This document shows positions 1 to 7,676 of a stretch of 44,679 nucleotides of DNA, piece after piece. The notes beneath the pieces are model-generated. The model was not told the DNA's origin, searched no databases, and saw only the letters and a program-made list of their open reading frames with translations. Where the stretch lies: contig JAUQQL010000010.1 of assembly GCA_030578315.1 (NCBI GenBank), forward strand, positions 1 to 44,679, read 5' to 3'. This DNA is from Thermodesulfobacteriota bacterium (GTDB lineage Bacteria > Desulfobacterota > Thermodesulfobacteria > Thermodesulfobacteriales > Thermodesulfobacteriaceae). Within the stretch, counting starts at the first letter, position 1. Every line of letters begins with the position of its first letter. The translations under genes were made by a program, and so were the position numbers.

Positions 1-104
1 TTGTCAAAAAATTCACTTAACCAATAAAATACAGTAAAAATAAATAAAACTAAACTGCTAATTTTAAATAATTCTAACCAAATAAACTTTTTGTAAATCT
101 TCAT
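1..104 (-). CDS. lptG: LptG-like permease, N-terminal fragment (runs off the window)
   Basis: Reading leftward from the ATG at 104, 34 codons stay open to the window edge. The peptide starts MKIYKKFIWLELFKIS and continues as a hydrophobic segment, which is how YjgP/YjgQ permeases begin. The ATG overlaps the stop of the preceding permease gene (ATGA, 101-104), so the two are translationally coupled. In the Lpt system LptF and LptG form the inner-membrane pair that, with the ATPase LptB, extracts lipopolysaccharide and passes it to LptC/LptA. The call rests on the N-terminus and on the pairing; the rest of the gene is not visible. Confidence 0.7.
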   Translation of the reverse strand, partial: MKIYKKFIWLELFKISSLVLFIFTVFYWLSEFFD

Positions 105-1198
105 AAATTAATAAGTCCTCTTTTCTTTATAAAGAAAAACTTGAGTAAAACTAAAAAAGTTAAAAATGTATAAAAAATCAAAAAAGAAATAAGTGGATGT
201 ATTCTTCCAGTTTCGCTTATCGAAACAAAAAAGTTATAAAGTAAGTAATAAAGTAAGTAAAAGATAATTCCAAATAAGAATGTCCAAAATTTGTGAGAAC
301 TTTTTAAATAAAAATTAAGTAAAAAAGCACTGAATATTAAAAAAATTACTGAAAAAGCATAACAGAATCTTTGGTAATATTCGGTTAAATATTTGAAATA
401 ATTTTTAGAATTTTTATCTAAACGTTTAAGTTCTTGTTTGAGTTCACTAATAGTTTGTTCACCTCTGGTAAAGTATAGTCTTTCTAAAGAACTACTAATA
501 ACTATTTTAGTAAAATATTTTTCAAATTTCAAAACTTTTAAGTCTTTATCTTTTTCTAAAAAAAAGCCAAAACCATTATAAAAAAAAAGGATACCTTTAT
601 CTAAAAATAAACCCCCTCCTTGGGAAAGGAAAAAAATTTTCTTTTGTGGCTGAGAATAATCCATAAAAAATATTCCTTTAAGTTCTAAATAGTTTTCCTT
701 TTTTTGAGAATTTGTAACATAAATAAGGCACTTTTCACTTAAAAGAAAAGGCTTTTTGGGTTGAATTTCTTGATAAGACTGGGCTTTAATTAACTCCATT
801 TTAGTTAACTTCTGATGTCTTTTAGCGTAAGGTAAAAGAAAAAAATGAGATAAAAAAGTTAAAAAAAATATTATTGCTGAAAAGACAGTTAAAGGTTTGA
901 TAAAATCTTGTAAGGAAAAACCTAAGGACAAAAAACCTAACATTTCTTTTTCAAAAACAAATCTATGAATAGCAAATAAAATTCCCATAAAACTACCTAG
1001 GGGTAAAGTGAAAGGAATAAGCTGAAAAAAAATTAAAATTAAAACTTTTAAAGTGGTTTCTAAAGATGGATTTAAATCTATAAGTTCTTCAATAACTAAA
1101 ACTCCTTTAATTAAGGAAACCTTTACACAAAAAATGGACCAGAAGATTAACGTATAGTAAATAATTTCTTTAAGAATATACTTAAAAAAGATTTTCAT
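101..1198 (-). CDS. lptF: LptF/LptG family LPS export permease
   Basis: A 365-residue YjgP/YjgQ family permease. An N-terminal transmembrane segment follows MKIFFKYILKEI, two more membrane segments lie at about residues 55-130, a soluble beta-rich (jellyroll) part fills the middle, and three hydrophobic segments end the protein: the LptF/LptG plan. It would move lipopolysaccharide out of the inner membrane with LptB and the next gene. The reading frame is open up to 1270, but the ATG at 1198 is preceded by AGGAAGG and gives the usual family N-terminus, so I chose it; the longer version would overlap the divergent hemW. Whether this copy is LptF or LptG is assigned only from gene order. Confidence 0.82.
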   Translation of the reverse strand: MKIFFKYILKEIIYYTLIFWSIFCVKVSLIKGVLVIEELIDLNPSLETTLKVLILIFFQLIPFTLPLGSFMGILFAIHRFVFEKEMLGFLSLGFSLQDFIKPLTVFSAIIFFLTFLSHFFLLPYAKRHQKLTKMELIKAQSYQEIQPKKPFLLSEKCLIYVTNSQKKENYLELKGIFFMDYSQPQKKIFFLSQGGGLFLDKGILFFYNGFGFFLEKDKDLKVLKFEKYFTKIVISSSLERLYFTRGEQTISELKQELKRLDKNSKNYFKYLTEYYQRFCYAFSVIFLIFSAFLLNFYLKSSHKFWTFLFGIIFYLLYYLLYNFFVSISETGRIHPLISFLIFYTFLTFLVLLKFFFIKKRGLINL

Positions 1199-1228
1199 CC
1201 TTCCTAATTGTAAATCGTTTTTAAACAA

Positions 1229-2389
1229 ATGGCGAGGGTTAAAAAAGAAAAAATAGCTCTTTACATTCACTTTCCTTTTTGTATAAAAAAATGTCCCTAC
1301 TGTAACTTTTACTCTGTTGCTGCGCTTTATTCGGAAAAAACTTATGCTAAGGCTTTAAAACAAGAACTTTTTCTTATTAAAAGCTTTTTAGAAAGTTTGG
1401 TTAAAAATTATCAGGTAGTAACTTTTTATGCTGGAGGAGGAACTCCCTCTCTTTTTTCGCCTCAATTTTTTGAAGATTTGTTAAATTTTATTTCTAAACA
1501 TTTTAACTTTTCTCCTAAAGAACTAACTCTTGAAGCTAATCCCGAAACACTTTCTTTCGATAAGATAAAAGCTTATCAAAAAATAGGTTTAAATAGATTA
1601 AGTATAGGGGTTCAAAGTTTTTGTAAAAAAGGATTAAAGTTTTTGGGAAGAATTCATACTCCCCAAAAGACTTATAAAATTCTCAAATGGGTACTTCAAG
1701 CAGGTTTTACTAATTTTTCACTAGATTTTATCTTTGGATGGAAAGGGCAGGGAGAAAAGACCTTAAAAAAAGAACTAGTTAAAGCTTTAGAATTTGGTCC
1801 TCCTCATTTATCTTTTTATGAATTGACCCTTGAACCAGGAACTCCCTTTTTTAAAAACTATGGTTCTGAAAAGTTTTGGATTTCGGAAAAAAAACTGATA
1901 AAATTTTACAAAATAATAGAAGAATTTTTAGAGTCTCGTGGATACGAAAGATACGAAATTTCAAATTATTCTTTAAAAGGTTTTGAGTGTCAGCATAATC
2001 TCTTCTACTGGAAAGTTAAACCTTACTTAGGACTTGGGCCTTCTGCAGTTTCAAGAATAAAACATTTAAGATGGGAAAATCCACCAACTTTAAAGTTTTA
2101 TTATAAAAAACTTCTAAAAAATAATGAACTTCCACTAAGAATAATAGAAACTTTAGATGAATTGTCTTTAGCTAAAGAGTATATTTTAATGGGATTAAGG
2201 TTGAAAGAAGGAATTAGTTTGGGGGTTTTAAAAAGGATATATAAAGCTACTATTTCATCTGAAGCTTTAAAAAAATTAAAAAGCAAAAACCTTATAAAAG
2301 TTAAAGCTGGTAAAATATTTTTAACCTTTGAAGGAAAATTGAAGCACAACCAAATAGTTAGTTTTTTGTGGGACTATTTAAATTTTTAA
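1229..2389 (+). CDS. hemW: HemW-like radical SAM protein (haem chaperone family)
   Basis: A 386-residue radical SAM protein. The iron-sulfur cluster motif CIKKCPYCNF near residues 18-27 fits CxxxCxxC, YAGGGTPS follows, and the central part has the LTLEANPE and GLNRLSIGVQSF motifs typical of HemW/HemN-like proteins. The C-terminal HemN domain is present. Proteins of this size were long annotated as oxygen-independent coproporphyrinogen oxidases, but the family is now regarded as haem-binding HemW; true HemN is longer. The start lies only 30 bases from the divergent lptF start and has no clear ribosome site. Confidence 0.85.
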   Translation: MARVKKEKIALYIHFPFCIKKCPYCNFYSVAALYSEKTYAKALKQELFLIKSFLESLVKNYQVVTFYAGGGTPSLFSPQFFEDLLNFISKHFNFSPKELTLEANPETLSFDKIKAYQKIGLNRLSIGVQSFCKKGLKFLGRIHTPQKTYKILKWVLQAGFTNFSLDFIFGWKGQGEKTLKKELVKALEFGPPHLSFYELTLEPGTPFFKNYGSEKFWISEKKLIKFYKIIEEFLESRGYERYEISNYSLKGFECQHNLFYWKVKPYLGLGPSAVSRIKHLRWENPPTLKFYYKKLLKNNELPLRIIETLDELSLAKEYILMGLRLKEGISLGVLKRIYKATISSEALKKLKSKNLIKVKAGKIFLTFEGKLKHNQIVSFLWDYLNF

Positions 2390-2455
2390 ATAATCTTTCT
2401 TAAAAACTTTTGTCTTCTTGAAGTTTTTAAAAAAACGATTTAAAATTTTTTTTAA

Positions 2456-3535
2456 ATGGAGTTTGAAAATAAACTTTCTGAATTAAGAAAAAAAATTGAC
2501 AAAATTGATGAAAACATAATTTCTTTATTAAAAGAACGAATACAACTTGCTAAACAAATTGGAGAAATTAAAAAGTGTATAGGTACTCAAAGTTTTGACC
2601 TAGGAAGAGAAAAAGAAGTTTTTACTAAAATTTTAAACCTAAACCAAGGGATTTTTCCTGAAGAAGCCTTAAAGGTTATTTATTCAGAAATTATAAAAGC
2701 TTGCAGGGGAATTCAAGAAAAGATTAAGATTGCTTATTTAGGTCCTGAAGCTACTTTTAGTCATATTGCTGCTCAAAAATTTTTTGGAACTTCTGCTCAA
2801 TTTATTCCTGTAGAAACCATTTTAGATGTTTTTGAAGAAGTCAGTAGTGAAAGAGCAGATTTTGGAGTAGTTCCTATTGAAAACTCTATAGAAGGAGTAG
2901 TAGCTACTACTTTAGATGCGATATACGAATATGGACTTAAGGTTTGTGGAGAAGTTTATGAATCTATTTCTCATCATCTTATGAATCTTACTGGTAAATT
3001 AGAAGATATTAAAAAGATTTTATCTCATCCACAAGCTATTGCTCAGTGTAGAAAGTGGTTGAGAAAAAGGCTTCCTTCTGTTCCTATAGAAACAGTGTCT
3101 TCTACAGCTTTAGCTGCTAAATGGGCGGCTGTAGATGAAAGTGTTGGTGCTATTGCAAGTTTGCTTGCTGCTAAGCTTTATCACCTTCAGATAGTGGCTA
3201 AAAATATAGAAGACATTAAAGGTAATTCTACTAGATTCTGGATCATAGGAAAAAAGGAAGTTGAACCTACAGGAGAGGATAAAACTTCTATTCTTTTTAG
3301 CGTAGCTGACCGCCCTGGAGCTCTATATCAGGTTCTTAAATGTTTTGCTGAAAAAGGTATTAATCTTACTAAAATAGAAAGTAGACCTGCTAAAGATGAA
3401 CCTTGGAAATATGTGTTTTTTTTGGATTGCGAAGGACATATTAAAGAAGAAAAAATAAAAATATGTTTAGAAGAGATGCAAAGTTACTGCATTCAAGTAA
3501 TTTGGCTAGGTTCTTATCCAAAAGGCAAGAATTAA
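2456..3535 (+). CDS. pheA: Bifunctional chorismate mutase / prephenate dehydratase (P-protein)
   Basis: A 359-residue three-domain enzyme that makes phenylpyruvate for phenylalanine synthesis. Residues 1-85 are an AroQ chorismate mutase (LRKKIDKIDENIISLLKER). Residues about 90-265 are prephenate dehydratase, with AYLGPEATFSH, the PIENSIEG motif and a late STRFWIIG (S/T-R-F motif). Residues about 275-355 are an ACT regulatory domain with GALY and ESRP, the elements that bind phenylalanine for feedback inhibition. Length and domain order match bacterial P-proteins. No good ribosome site precedes the ATG. The next gene's frame opens inside its 3' end. Confidence 0.93.
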   Translation: MEFENKLSELRKKIDKIDENIISLLKERIQLAKQIGEIKKCIGTQSFDLGREKEVFTKILNLNQGIFPEEALKVIYSEIIKACRGIQEKIKIAYLGPEATFSHIAAQKFFGTSAQFIPVETILDVFEEVSSERADFGVVPIENSIEGVVATTLDAIYEYGLKVCGEVYESISHHLMNLTGKLEDIKKILSHPQAIAQCRKWLRKRLPSVPIETVSSTALAAKWAAVDESVGAIASLLAAKLYHLQIVAKNIEDIKGNSTRFWIIGKKEVEPTGEDKTSILFSVADRPGALYQVLKCFAEKGINLTKIESRPAKDEPWKYVFFLDCEGHIKEEKIKICLEEMQSYCIQVIWLGSYPKGKN

Positions 3536-4005
3536 ATCTTTCTTCAGACTTTTTAGAAGAATTTAGTTTTATTCTTCTGCTTTCAGAATTAAATGTAGTT
3601 GACAAATTTAGGTTAACTCCTAAGGAACTTAAAAAAATGCATTATGAGATTTACTTTTTAAAAGAAGCTGCTTTTCTTAAAAATAAATTTGCTTCTTTAT
3701 TGAAGCTGGAAAAGTTTTCGTGGCTTCCTTCTCAAAGGAGAGAATTTTATTTTTTATGTCTTAATCAGACCAAAATTTTTGAGTGGGAAAAGTCTTTTCT
3801 TAATGAACTTTTGCTTTATATTTTATCTCACGAATTAATACATTTGGTTAGATTTATAAGGTATCAAAGTAATTTTTATGCTAAAGAAAAATGGGAAGAA
3901 GAAAAAAAAGTACATTATTTGACTAAAGAAATTTTAAAGGACATAAAGTTTTTACCTCATATAAAAATGGTTTTGGATTATTTTGATCAAATTTATAAAG
4001 ATTGA
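3463..4005 (+). CDS. Uncharacterised small protein with an HExxH zinc-peptidase-like motif
   Basis: Up to 180 residues. The recognisable part is HELIHLVRF near residues 126-134, followed about 20 residues later by EEEKKVHYLT. An HExxH helix with a downstream acidic residue is the zincin pattern, so a metal-dependent hydrolase is possible but unproven. I have an impression of similar short HExxH proteins in other Desulfobacterota-type genomes, not checked. The first ATG (3463) lies inside pheA; a TTG at 3502 or an ATG at 3637 (behind AAGGA) are other possible starts, although sequence before 3637 looks coding. The protein has no signal peptide, so it would act in the cytoplasm. Confidence 0.55.
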   Translation: MFRRDAKLLHSSNLARFLSKRQELNLSSDFLEEFSFILLLSELNVVDKFRLTPKELKKMHYEIYFLKEAAFLKNKFASLLKLEKFSWLPSQRREFYFLCLNQTKIFEWEKSFLNELLLYILSHELIHLVRFIRYQSNFYAKEKWEEEKKVHYLTKEILKDIKFLPHIKMVLDYFDQIYKD

Positions 4006-4061
4006 AATTTTTAAAAATTATAAAAAACACTAAAAATATGTAAAGGAGGTGAGGAAGAATT

Positions 4062-4292
4062 ATGCCTATTTACGAATACGAATGCAAAAACTGTAAAACT
4101 AAATTAGAAGTATGGCAAAGAATCACGGAAGAACCCTTAAAAACTTGTCAAAAGTGTGGAGGGGAGCTAGTTAAGTTAATCAGTGAAAGTGGATTTATTT
4201 TAAAAGGTACAGGTTGGTACGTAACAGATTATAAGAGAAAAGAAGAGGAAAAAAAGAGTAAAAAAGAGAAAGAAGAAAAAGAGAGTAGTTAG
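4062..4292 (+). CDS. FmdB-family zinc ribbon protein
   Basis: A 76-residue protein beginning [12 protein letters not shown], with a second CxxC at TCQKCGG; the two pairs form a zinc ribbon. The motif GWYVTDYK after the ribbon and the lysine/glutamate-rich tail are typical of the FmdB (CxxC_CxxC_SSSS) family. FmdB was named as a putative regulator next to formamidase genes; the role of most members is unknown. It has the strongest ribosome site in the area (AAAGGAGGTGAGG, 8 bases before the ATG). Its stop TAG shares its G with the GTG start of the M48 gene. Confidence 0.88.
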   Translation: MPIYEYECKNCKTKLEVWQRITEEPLKTCQKCGGELVKLISESGFILKGTGWYVTDYKRKEEEKKSKKEKEEKESS

Positions 4293-5566
4293 TGCTTTAT
4301 GAAGACTTACTTTTTCTCTGGATAGCTTTTTTAATAGGGGAATTTTCCCCTTCCTTTTCTATTTCTTCTTCTTTTTCTTTTCTTTTTGTGCTTTTCTTTT
4401 TTAAAGAATTTTTCTTTTTCTTGGGTCTTTATTTGTGTAAAAACTTTTTGACTTCTTTTGAAAAACTTTGGATTTTTTCAAGGAATGTATTACTTTTTCT
4501 TAGTTTTTTATTTTTTTTCTTAGATCTCAGTTTTTTTCAATTCAACACATTCTTTTCTCAAATTTATGGAGGTTCTATTCTAAGTTTTCTGTGGTTTCTT
4601 CACTATTTCATTCCTATAAAAATAGTTTGTTTTCAAATTTCTACATCTTATCTGCGAATAATTGGAGGACTTATAGCTCCCTTTTTGTGCTTAATCATTA
4701 TTAAAGATACTCTTGAAATTTTTAACTTAGAATTTAAAGGAGATTTTATTATAAGTTTTTTATTTATTTTTTTACTTGCTCCTCTTTTTATAGTGAAAAT
4801 ATGGCCTCTTAAACCTTTGAAAGATCCTTTTTTAAGAAAAATTATTTTAGAATTTTTATTTTCTCAAAAAATAAAATTTAAAGAAATTTACGAGATTCAT
4901 GAAAAAGAAAAGAAACTTTATACTGCAGGAATAATAGGCATTTTCCCTCCTTTTAGATATCTTTTTTTTTCTAAAAACTTATTAGAAATTTTAACACCCG
5001 AAGAAATATTAGGAGTCTTAGCTCATGAAATAGGACATCTTAAAAGAAAACATTTTTTTTGGCTTTTATTGGTTATTTTAAATTTTCCCTTTTTTCTTTT
5101 GCTCTCTTTAACACTGATATTTTATCCTATATTTTGTTTAACTAAAATTTTCAATTTCTCTTTTCTAGAACCACTTATAACATTTTTCTTTATAACTTTG
5201 TCTTTTATTTACTTAAGGTATATTTTTGCTTACTTTCTAAGACAATTTGAAAGAGAGGCAGACCTTTATTCTCTTTACCTTTTGAGGGACGAAAAACCTT
5301 TAATAACTGCCTTGCTTAAAATAGGAGAAGTTACTAAACAATTATATAAAAAAAGCTGGCATCACTATGGAATTTTGGAGAGAATTGAATTTTTGAAAAA
5401 AGCTAAAAAAGAATCTCTTTTTTTAAAAAATTTTACCAAAAAATTAAAAATTTTTCTTATTTTTTGGATATTTTTTAATTTATTTTCCGTTTTTTTATTT
5501 CAAAACTGGATTTTTTCTTTTTTGATAAACTTTTTCAATGCCTTAAAGTTGACTATTTTTTCTTAA
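4292..5566 (+). CDS. M48-family membrane metallopeptidase
   Basis: A 424-residue integral membrane protein. Several hydrophobic segments fill the first 165 residues. The cytoplasmic catalytic part then has LTPEEILGVLAHEIGHLKR, an HExxH zinc site, and the distant glutamate in FEREADLYSLYLL, the third ligand of M48 (Ste24/HtpX) peptidases. Two more membrane segments lie between these motifs. Such enzymes work in membrane protein quality control, but the substrate cannot be told. The GTG start overlaps the fmdB-like stop by one base, so translation is probably coupled. The N-terminal membrane part is longer than in HtpX and nearer to Ste24-like proteins. Confidence 0.78.
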   Translation: MLYEDLLFLWIAFLIGEFSPSFSISSSFSFLFVLFFFKEFFFFLGLYLCKNFLTSFEKLWIFSRNVLLFLSFLFFFLDLSFFQFNTFFSQIYGGSILSFLWFLHYFIPIKIVCFQISTSYLRIIGGLIAPFLCLIIIKDTLEIFNLEFKGDFIISFLFIFLLAPLFIVKIWPLKPLKDPFLRKIILEFLFSQKIKFKEIYEIHEKEKKLYTAGIIGIFPPFRYLFFSKNLLEILTPEEILGVLAHEIGHLKRKHFFWLLLVILNFPFFLLLSLTLIFYPIFCLTKIFNFSFLEPLITFFFITLSFIYLRYIFAYFLRQFEREADLYSLYLLRDEKPLITALLKIGEVTKQLYKKSWHHYGILERIEFLKKAKKESLFLKNFTKKLKIFLIFWIFFNLFSVFLFQNWIFSFLINFFNALKLTIFS

Positions 5567-5595
5567 AGAAATTTTTAACTTAAAGTACTGTTTTT

Positions 5596-5613
5596 GTATT
5601 AAAAATACTTTTT
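5596..5613 (+). terminator. Weak hairpin with T run after the M48 gene
   Basis: A 5-bp stem (GTATT, 5596-5600; AATAC, 5604-5608) with a 3-base loop is followed by TTTTT. It sits 30 bases after the M48 stop and may end the plus-strand run that starts at hemW. The stem has one G-C pair only, so the call is tentative. Confidence 0.25.
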
Positions 5614-5738
5614 CGTTAGTTTTTAGAAGTACTTAGTATCTCAAAGTTTAAGTAAACTTTCTCAAAATAGAGTCTTTTTTATAAAAAAGGTTTAAAGTCG
5701 GCTTTATATTTGATTCTCTATAGATTATAGATAAAAAA

Positions 5739-5830
5739 CGGAGGAGGCGGGATTCGAACCCGCGGCACGAGCTTTTAACCCGTGCACTCGCTTAGCAGGC
5801 GAGCGCCTTCGACCTCTCGGCCACTCCTCC
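5739..5830 (-). tRNA. tRNA-Ser (anticodon GCT)
   Basis: A 92-base tRNA on the minus strand. The acceptor stem GGAGGAG/CTCCTCC is perfect, the discriminator is G, and the anticodon stem CTCGC/GCGAG encloses the loop CTGCTAA, giving anticodon GCT for AGC/AGU codons. The long variable arm (GCACGGGTTAAAAGCTCGTGC) is the class II hallmark of tRNA-Ser. The 3' CCA is not encoded: TTTTTT follows the discriminator and can serve as terminator. It is the second gene of a tRNA pair with tRNA-Gln, 16 bases downstream of it. Confidence 0.96.
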
Positions 5831-5846
5831 ATTTTAAATTAAAAAA

Positions 5847-5918
5847 TTCCGGGGCGTGGATTCGAACCACGATTCTGGGATCCAAAGTCCCATGTCCTGC
5901 CAGTTAGACGACCCCGGA
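5847..5918 (-). tRNA. tRNA-Gln (anticodon TTG)
   Basis: A 72-base tRNA. The acceptor stem TCCGGGG/CCCCGGA is perfect with discriminator A; the anticodon stem TGGGA/TCCCA encloses CTTTGGA, anticodon TTG (glutamine, CAA/CAG). The T arm is GTGGT-TCGAATC-CACGC, with one extra wobble-type pairing. CCA is not encoded. With gatB also in this window, Glu-tRNA-Gln amidation by GatCAB is a plausible route for charging this tRNA, but no glutamine-tRNA ligase information is available here. Confidence 0.95.
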
Positions 5919-5928
5919 ATTTTTTTAT

Positions 5929-5957
5929 AATATAACATTTTTTCTTAAGTTTGTAAA
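5929..5957 (-). promoter_or_regulatory. Promoter of the tRNA-Gln/tRNA-Ser pair
   Basis: On the minus strand, TTTACA (complement of 5952-5957) and TATATT (complement of 5929-5934) are separated by exactly 17 bases and lie just upstream of tRNA-Gln. Both hexamers match the sigma-70 consensus at five of six positions. The -35 box lies within the last codons of the transposase remnant. Confidence 0.65.
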
Positions 5958-6165
5958 GGGGGTGTATGAATCCTTTCTGTATTATACCAAATCAATAGGT
6001 TCTCGGTTAAATCCCTCTTATGTCCTCTTTTAGCTCATCTTCTCTATAATCTATAAAACCCTATTTAAAACTCCTGTTAAACCTTCTCTACCTTTGTCAA
6101 CTTTTGGATAAGACTTTCTATATTATTTTCTAAAAACCGACGAAACTTATGCACCCTTAGAAAAA
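5945..6165 (-). pseudogene. Decayed IS481-like (rve integrase) transposase, C-terminal remnant
   Basis: No long frame is open here, but pieces from three frames read in order as the end of an integrase-core transposase. From right to left these are VHKFRRFLENNIES, SYPKVDK, VEKFNRSFK then a TAG, GFIDYREDELKEDIRG, and finally ENLLIWYNTERIHTPPLQT before TAA at 5945-5947. VERFNR-like and WYNTERPH-like motifs in this order and spacing are the signature of the C-terminal half of IS481/IS3-group rve transposases. At least three frameshifts and one internal stop are needed, so the gene is dead. It abuts the 3' end of gmd. No terminal inverted repeat was found. Confidence 0.75.
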
Positions 6166-6182
6166 GTATTCTTAAAATCTAG

Positions 6183-7229
6183 CTATAGTGTTCTATGAGC
6201 CCTAACTTGTGAAGAGACCAACTTTAGATCTGCCTCCATCATAATTTGCACAAGTTCTCTAAAACTTGTCCTTGGCTTCCAGCCAAGTTTTTCATAAATT
6301 TTTCTAGGATTTCCTAAAAGAATATCTACTTCTGCAGGTCTGTAAAATTCAGAAGAAATTTCTATGATTGTTTTTCCTGTCTTTTGGTCAATCCCTCTTT
6401 CTTCTGTTCCTTTACCTTTCCAGACAAGTTGGAACCCACATACTTCAGCAGCTATTTCTACAAACTCTCTCACTGAATGGGTTTCTCCAGTAGCTACTAC
6501 ATAATCTTCTGGAGTATCTGCCTGAAGCATAAGCCACATGGCCTCTACATACTCGGGAGCATATCCCCAATCTCTTTTAGCTTCAAGATTACCTAATATT
6601 ATTTTATCTTGAAGTCCGTACTTAATTCTGGCCAACCCATAGGTTATTTTTCTTGTTACAAATTCAAGTCCCCTCAAAGGAGACTCATGATTAAAAAGAA
6701 TTCCATTTACTGCAAACATGCCATAGGCTTCTCGATAATTTTTTGTAATCCAAAAAGCAAAAAGTTTGGATACTCCGTAGGGACTGCGAGGATAGAAAGG
6801 AGTATTTTCATCCTGAGGTATAGCCTGTACTTTTCCAAATAGTTCACTCGTTGACGCCTGATAAAATCTAACTTCGGGCATAAACACTCTTAAAGCCTCA
6901 AGGATTCTCAAAACTCCTAAAGCATTTACCTCAGAAGTAAGAAGTGGTTGTTCAAAAGAAGCTTGCACAAAGCTTTGTGCAGCTAAATTATATACCTCAT
7001 CCGGTTTATACTTATCTATGACCCTCATTATATTAGTAAGTTCAAGAAGATCTAAATAAACAATTTTTACTTCTTTATCAATACCCAAAGCTTTTAGTCT
7101 CCAGTAATCCCCATCAGAGCTTCTTCTGTCTCCGCCTATGACTTCGTATCCCTTTTCAAGCAAAAACTTTGCAAGATATGCCCCATCCTGCCCCCTTATA
7201 CCCGTAATTAAAGCTCTTTTAACACCCAT
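6183..7229 (-). CDS. gmd: GDP-mannose 4,6-dehydratase
   Basis: A 348-residue extended short-chain dehydrogenase that converts GDP-mannose to GDP-4-keto-6-deoxymannose, precursor of GDP-fucose, GDP-rhamnose or perosamine for surface glycans. The NADP-binding motif TGIRGQDGAYLA is at residues 9-20, STSELFG carries the catalytic Thr and Glu, and YPRSPYGVSK carries the Tyr-x3-Lys pair. NHESPLRG, typical of Gmd, is present. AAGGAGG precedes the ATG. It stands alone: no fucose synthase, epimerase or glycosyltransferase is next to it, and a transposase remnant lies right after its stop. The product sugar cannot be told. Confidence 0.93.
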   Translation of the reverse strand: MGVKRALITGIRGQDGAYLAKFLLEKGYEVIGGDRRSSDGDYWRLKALGIDKEVKIVYLDLLELTNIMRVIDKYKPDEVYNLAAQSFVQASFEQPLLTSEVNALGVLRILEALRVFMPEVRFYQASTSELFGKVQAIPQDENTPFYPRSPYGVSKLFAFWITKNYREAYGMFAVNGILFNHESPLRGLEFVTRKITYGLARIKYGLQDKIILGNLEAKRDWGYAPEYVEAMWLMLQADTPEDYVVATGETHSVREFVEIAAEVCGFQLVWKGKGTEERGIDQKTGKTIIEISSEFYRPAEVDILLGNPRKIYEKLGWKPRTSFRELVQIMMEADLKLVSSQVRAHRTL

Positions 7230-7546
7230 AAAACCTCCTTAGCTATTTTAATTCTCAGTTAAAAAACTTTAATATCTTAATATCATTAGTGCATAAATAA
7301 TACAAAATGTTAATTTTAATGTCAAGAACTATTAAATTTTTTATAAAAAGCCTTATATATGCTTGCCAATTGTTAAGCAAAAACCTACCAACATTATTTT
7401 TTAGCCTTAGAGTTATTAACCTTTTATTTATACCATTAGTAATAGCTATTACAAGTTAACACTTAGATGCCTTGTATCAGCACCTTTTTAACTTCATAAG
7501 AGTTTAGATATAAGATATAATTCTAGATTTTCAGAACACTTTCTTC
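7230..7546. other. Intergenic stretch upstream of gmd
   Basis: About 317 bases with no open gene. It holds the gmd ribosome site and promoter on the minus strand (entered separately) and a 20-base dyad at 7360-7379 (TGCTT and AAGCA around a central CAATTG), which could be an operator but has no assigned regulator. I see nothing else before the tRNA-Val block begins at 7547. Confidence 0.5.
7297..7325 (-). promoter_or_regulatory. Promoter of gmd
   Basis: On the minus strand a perfect TTGACA (complement of 7320-7325) is followed after 17 bases by TATTAT (complement of 7297-7302). It points into gmd with a 5' leader of about 60 bases. This is one of the best sigma-70-type promoters in the window. 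Confidence 0.7.
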
Positions 7547-7668
7547 AAGGAGTTGTAAAAAAAATAAATTGGAGTAATATATTTTAAAAAATAATAAAAG
7601 GCGGTTAGCTTAGGGGTAGAGCGCCATCTTCACACGGTGGATGTCGCAGGTTCAAATCCTGCACCGCC
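7547..7668 (+). repeat. tRNA-Val block, copy 1 (decayed)
   Basis: This 122-base block, from AAGGAGTTGT to GCACCGCC, is almost identical to 12219-12337. It includes about 52 bases upstream of the tRNA as well as the tRNA. The differences I count are four substitutions, all A or T in this copy where the other has G or C, plus a 2-base run-length change. Flanking sequence outside the block is unrelated. Confidence 0.85.
7553..7583 (+). promoter_or_regulatory. Candidate promoter before tRNA-Val copy 1 and rpsF
   Basis: TTGTAA (7553-7558) and TATATT (7578-7583) are separated by 19 bases, wider than ideal. Both boxes are identical in the second tRNA-Val block (12225-12230, 12250-12255), where they must serve the intact tRNA. 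Here they would read through the decayed tRNA into the rpsF operon. Confidence 0.45.
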
Positions 7669-7670
7669 AT
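7599..7670 (+). tRNA. tRNA-Val (CAC) copy with a broken acceptor end, probably a pseudo-tRNA
   Basis: The D, anticodon and T arms are intact: the stem CCATC/GGTGG encloses TTCACAC, anticodon CAC (GUG codons). The acceptor stem reads AGGCGGT against ACCGCCA, so the first pair is A-A instead of G-C, and the discriminator is T where Val tRNAs normally carry A. The second copy at 12268 has neither defect. Processing and charging are therefore doubtful. CCA is not encoded. It sits directly upstream of the rpsF operon on the same strand. Confidence 0.7.
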
Positions 7671-7676
7671 AATTAA

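Noticed and set aside
6183-7229. gmd as a horizontally acquired island
   Set aside because: It looks less AT-rich than the ribosomal operon, but so do argF, oppD and glcD; composition alone does not support transfer.
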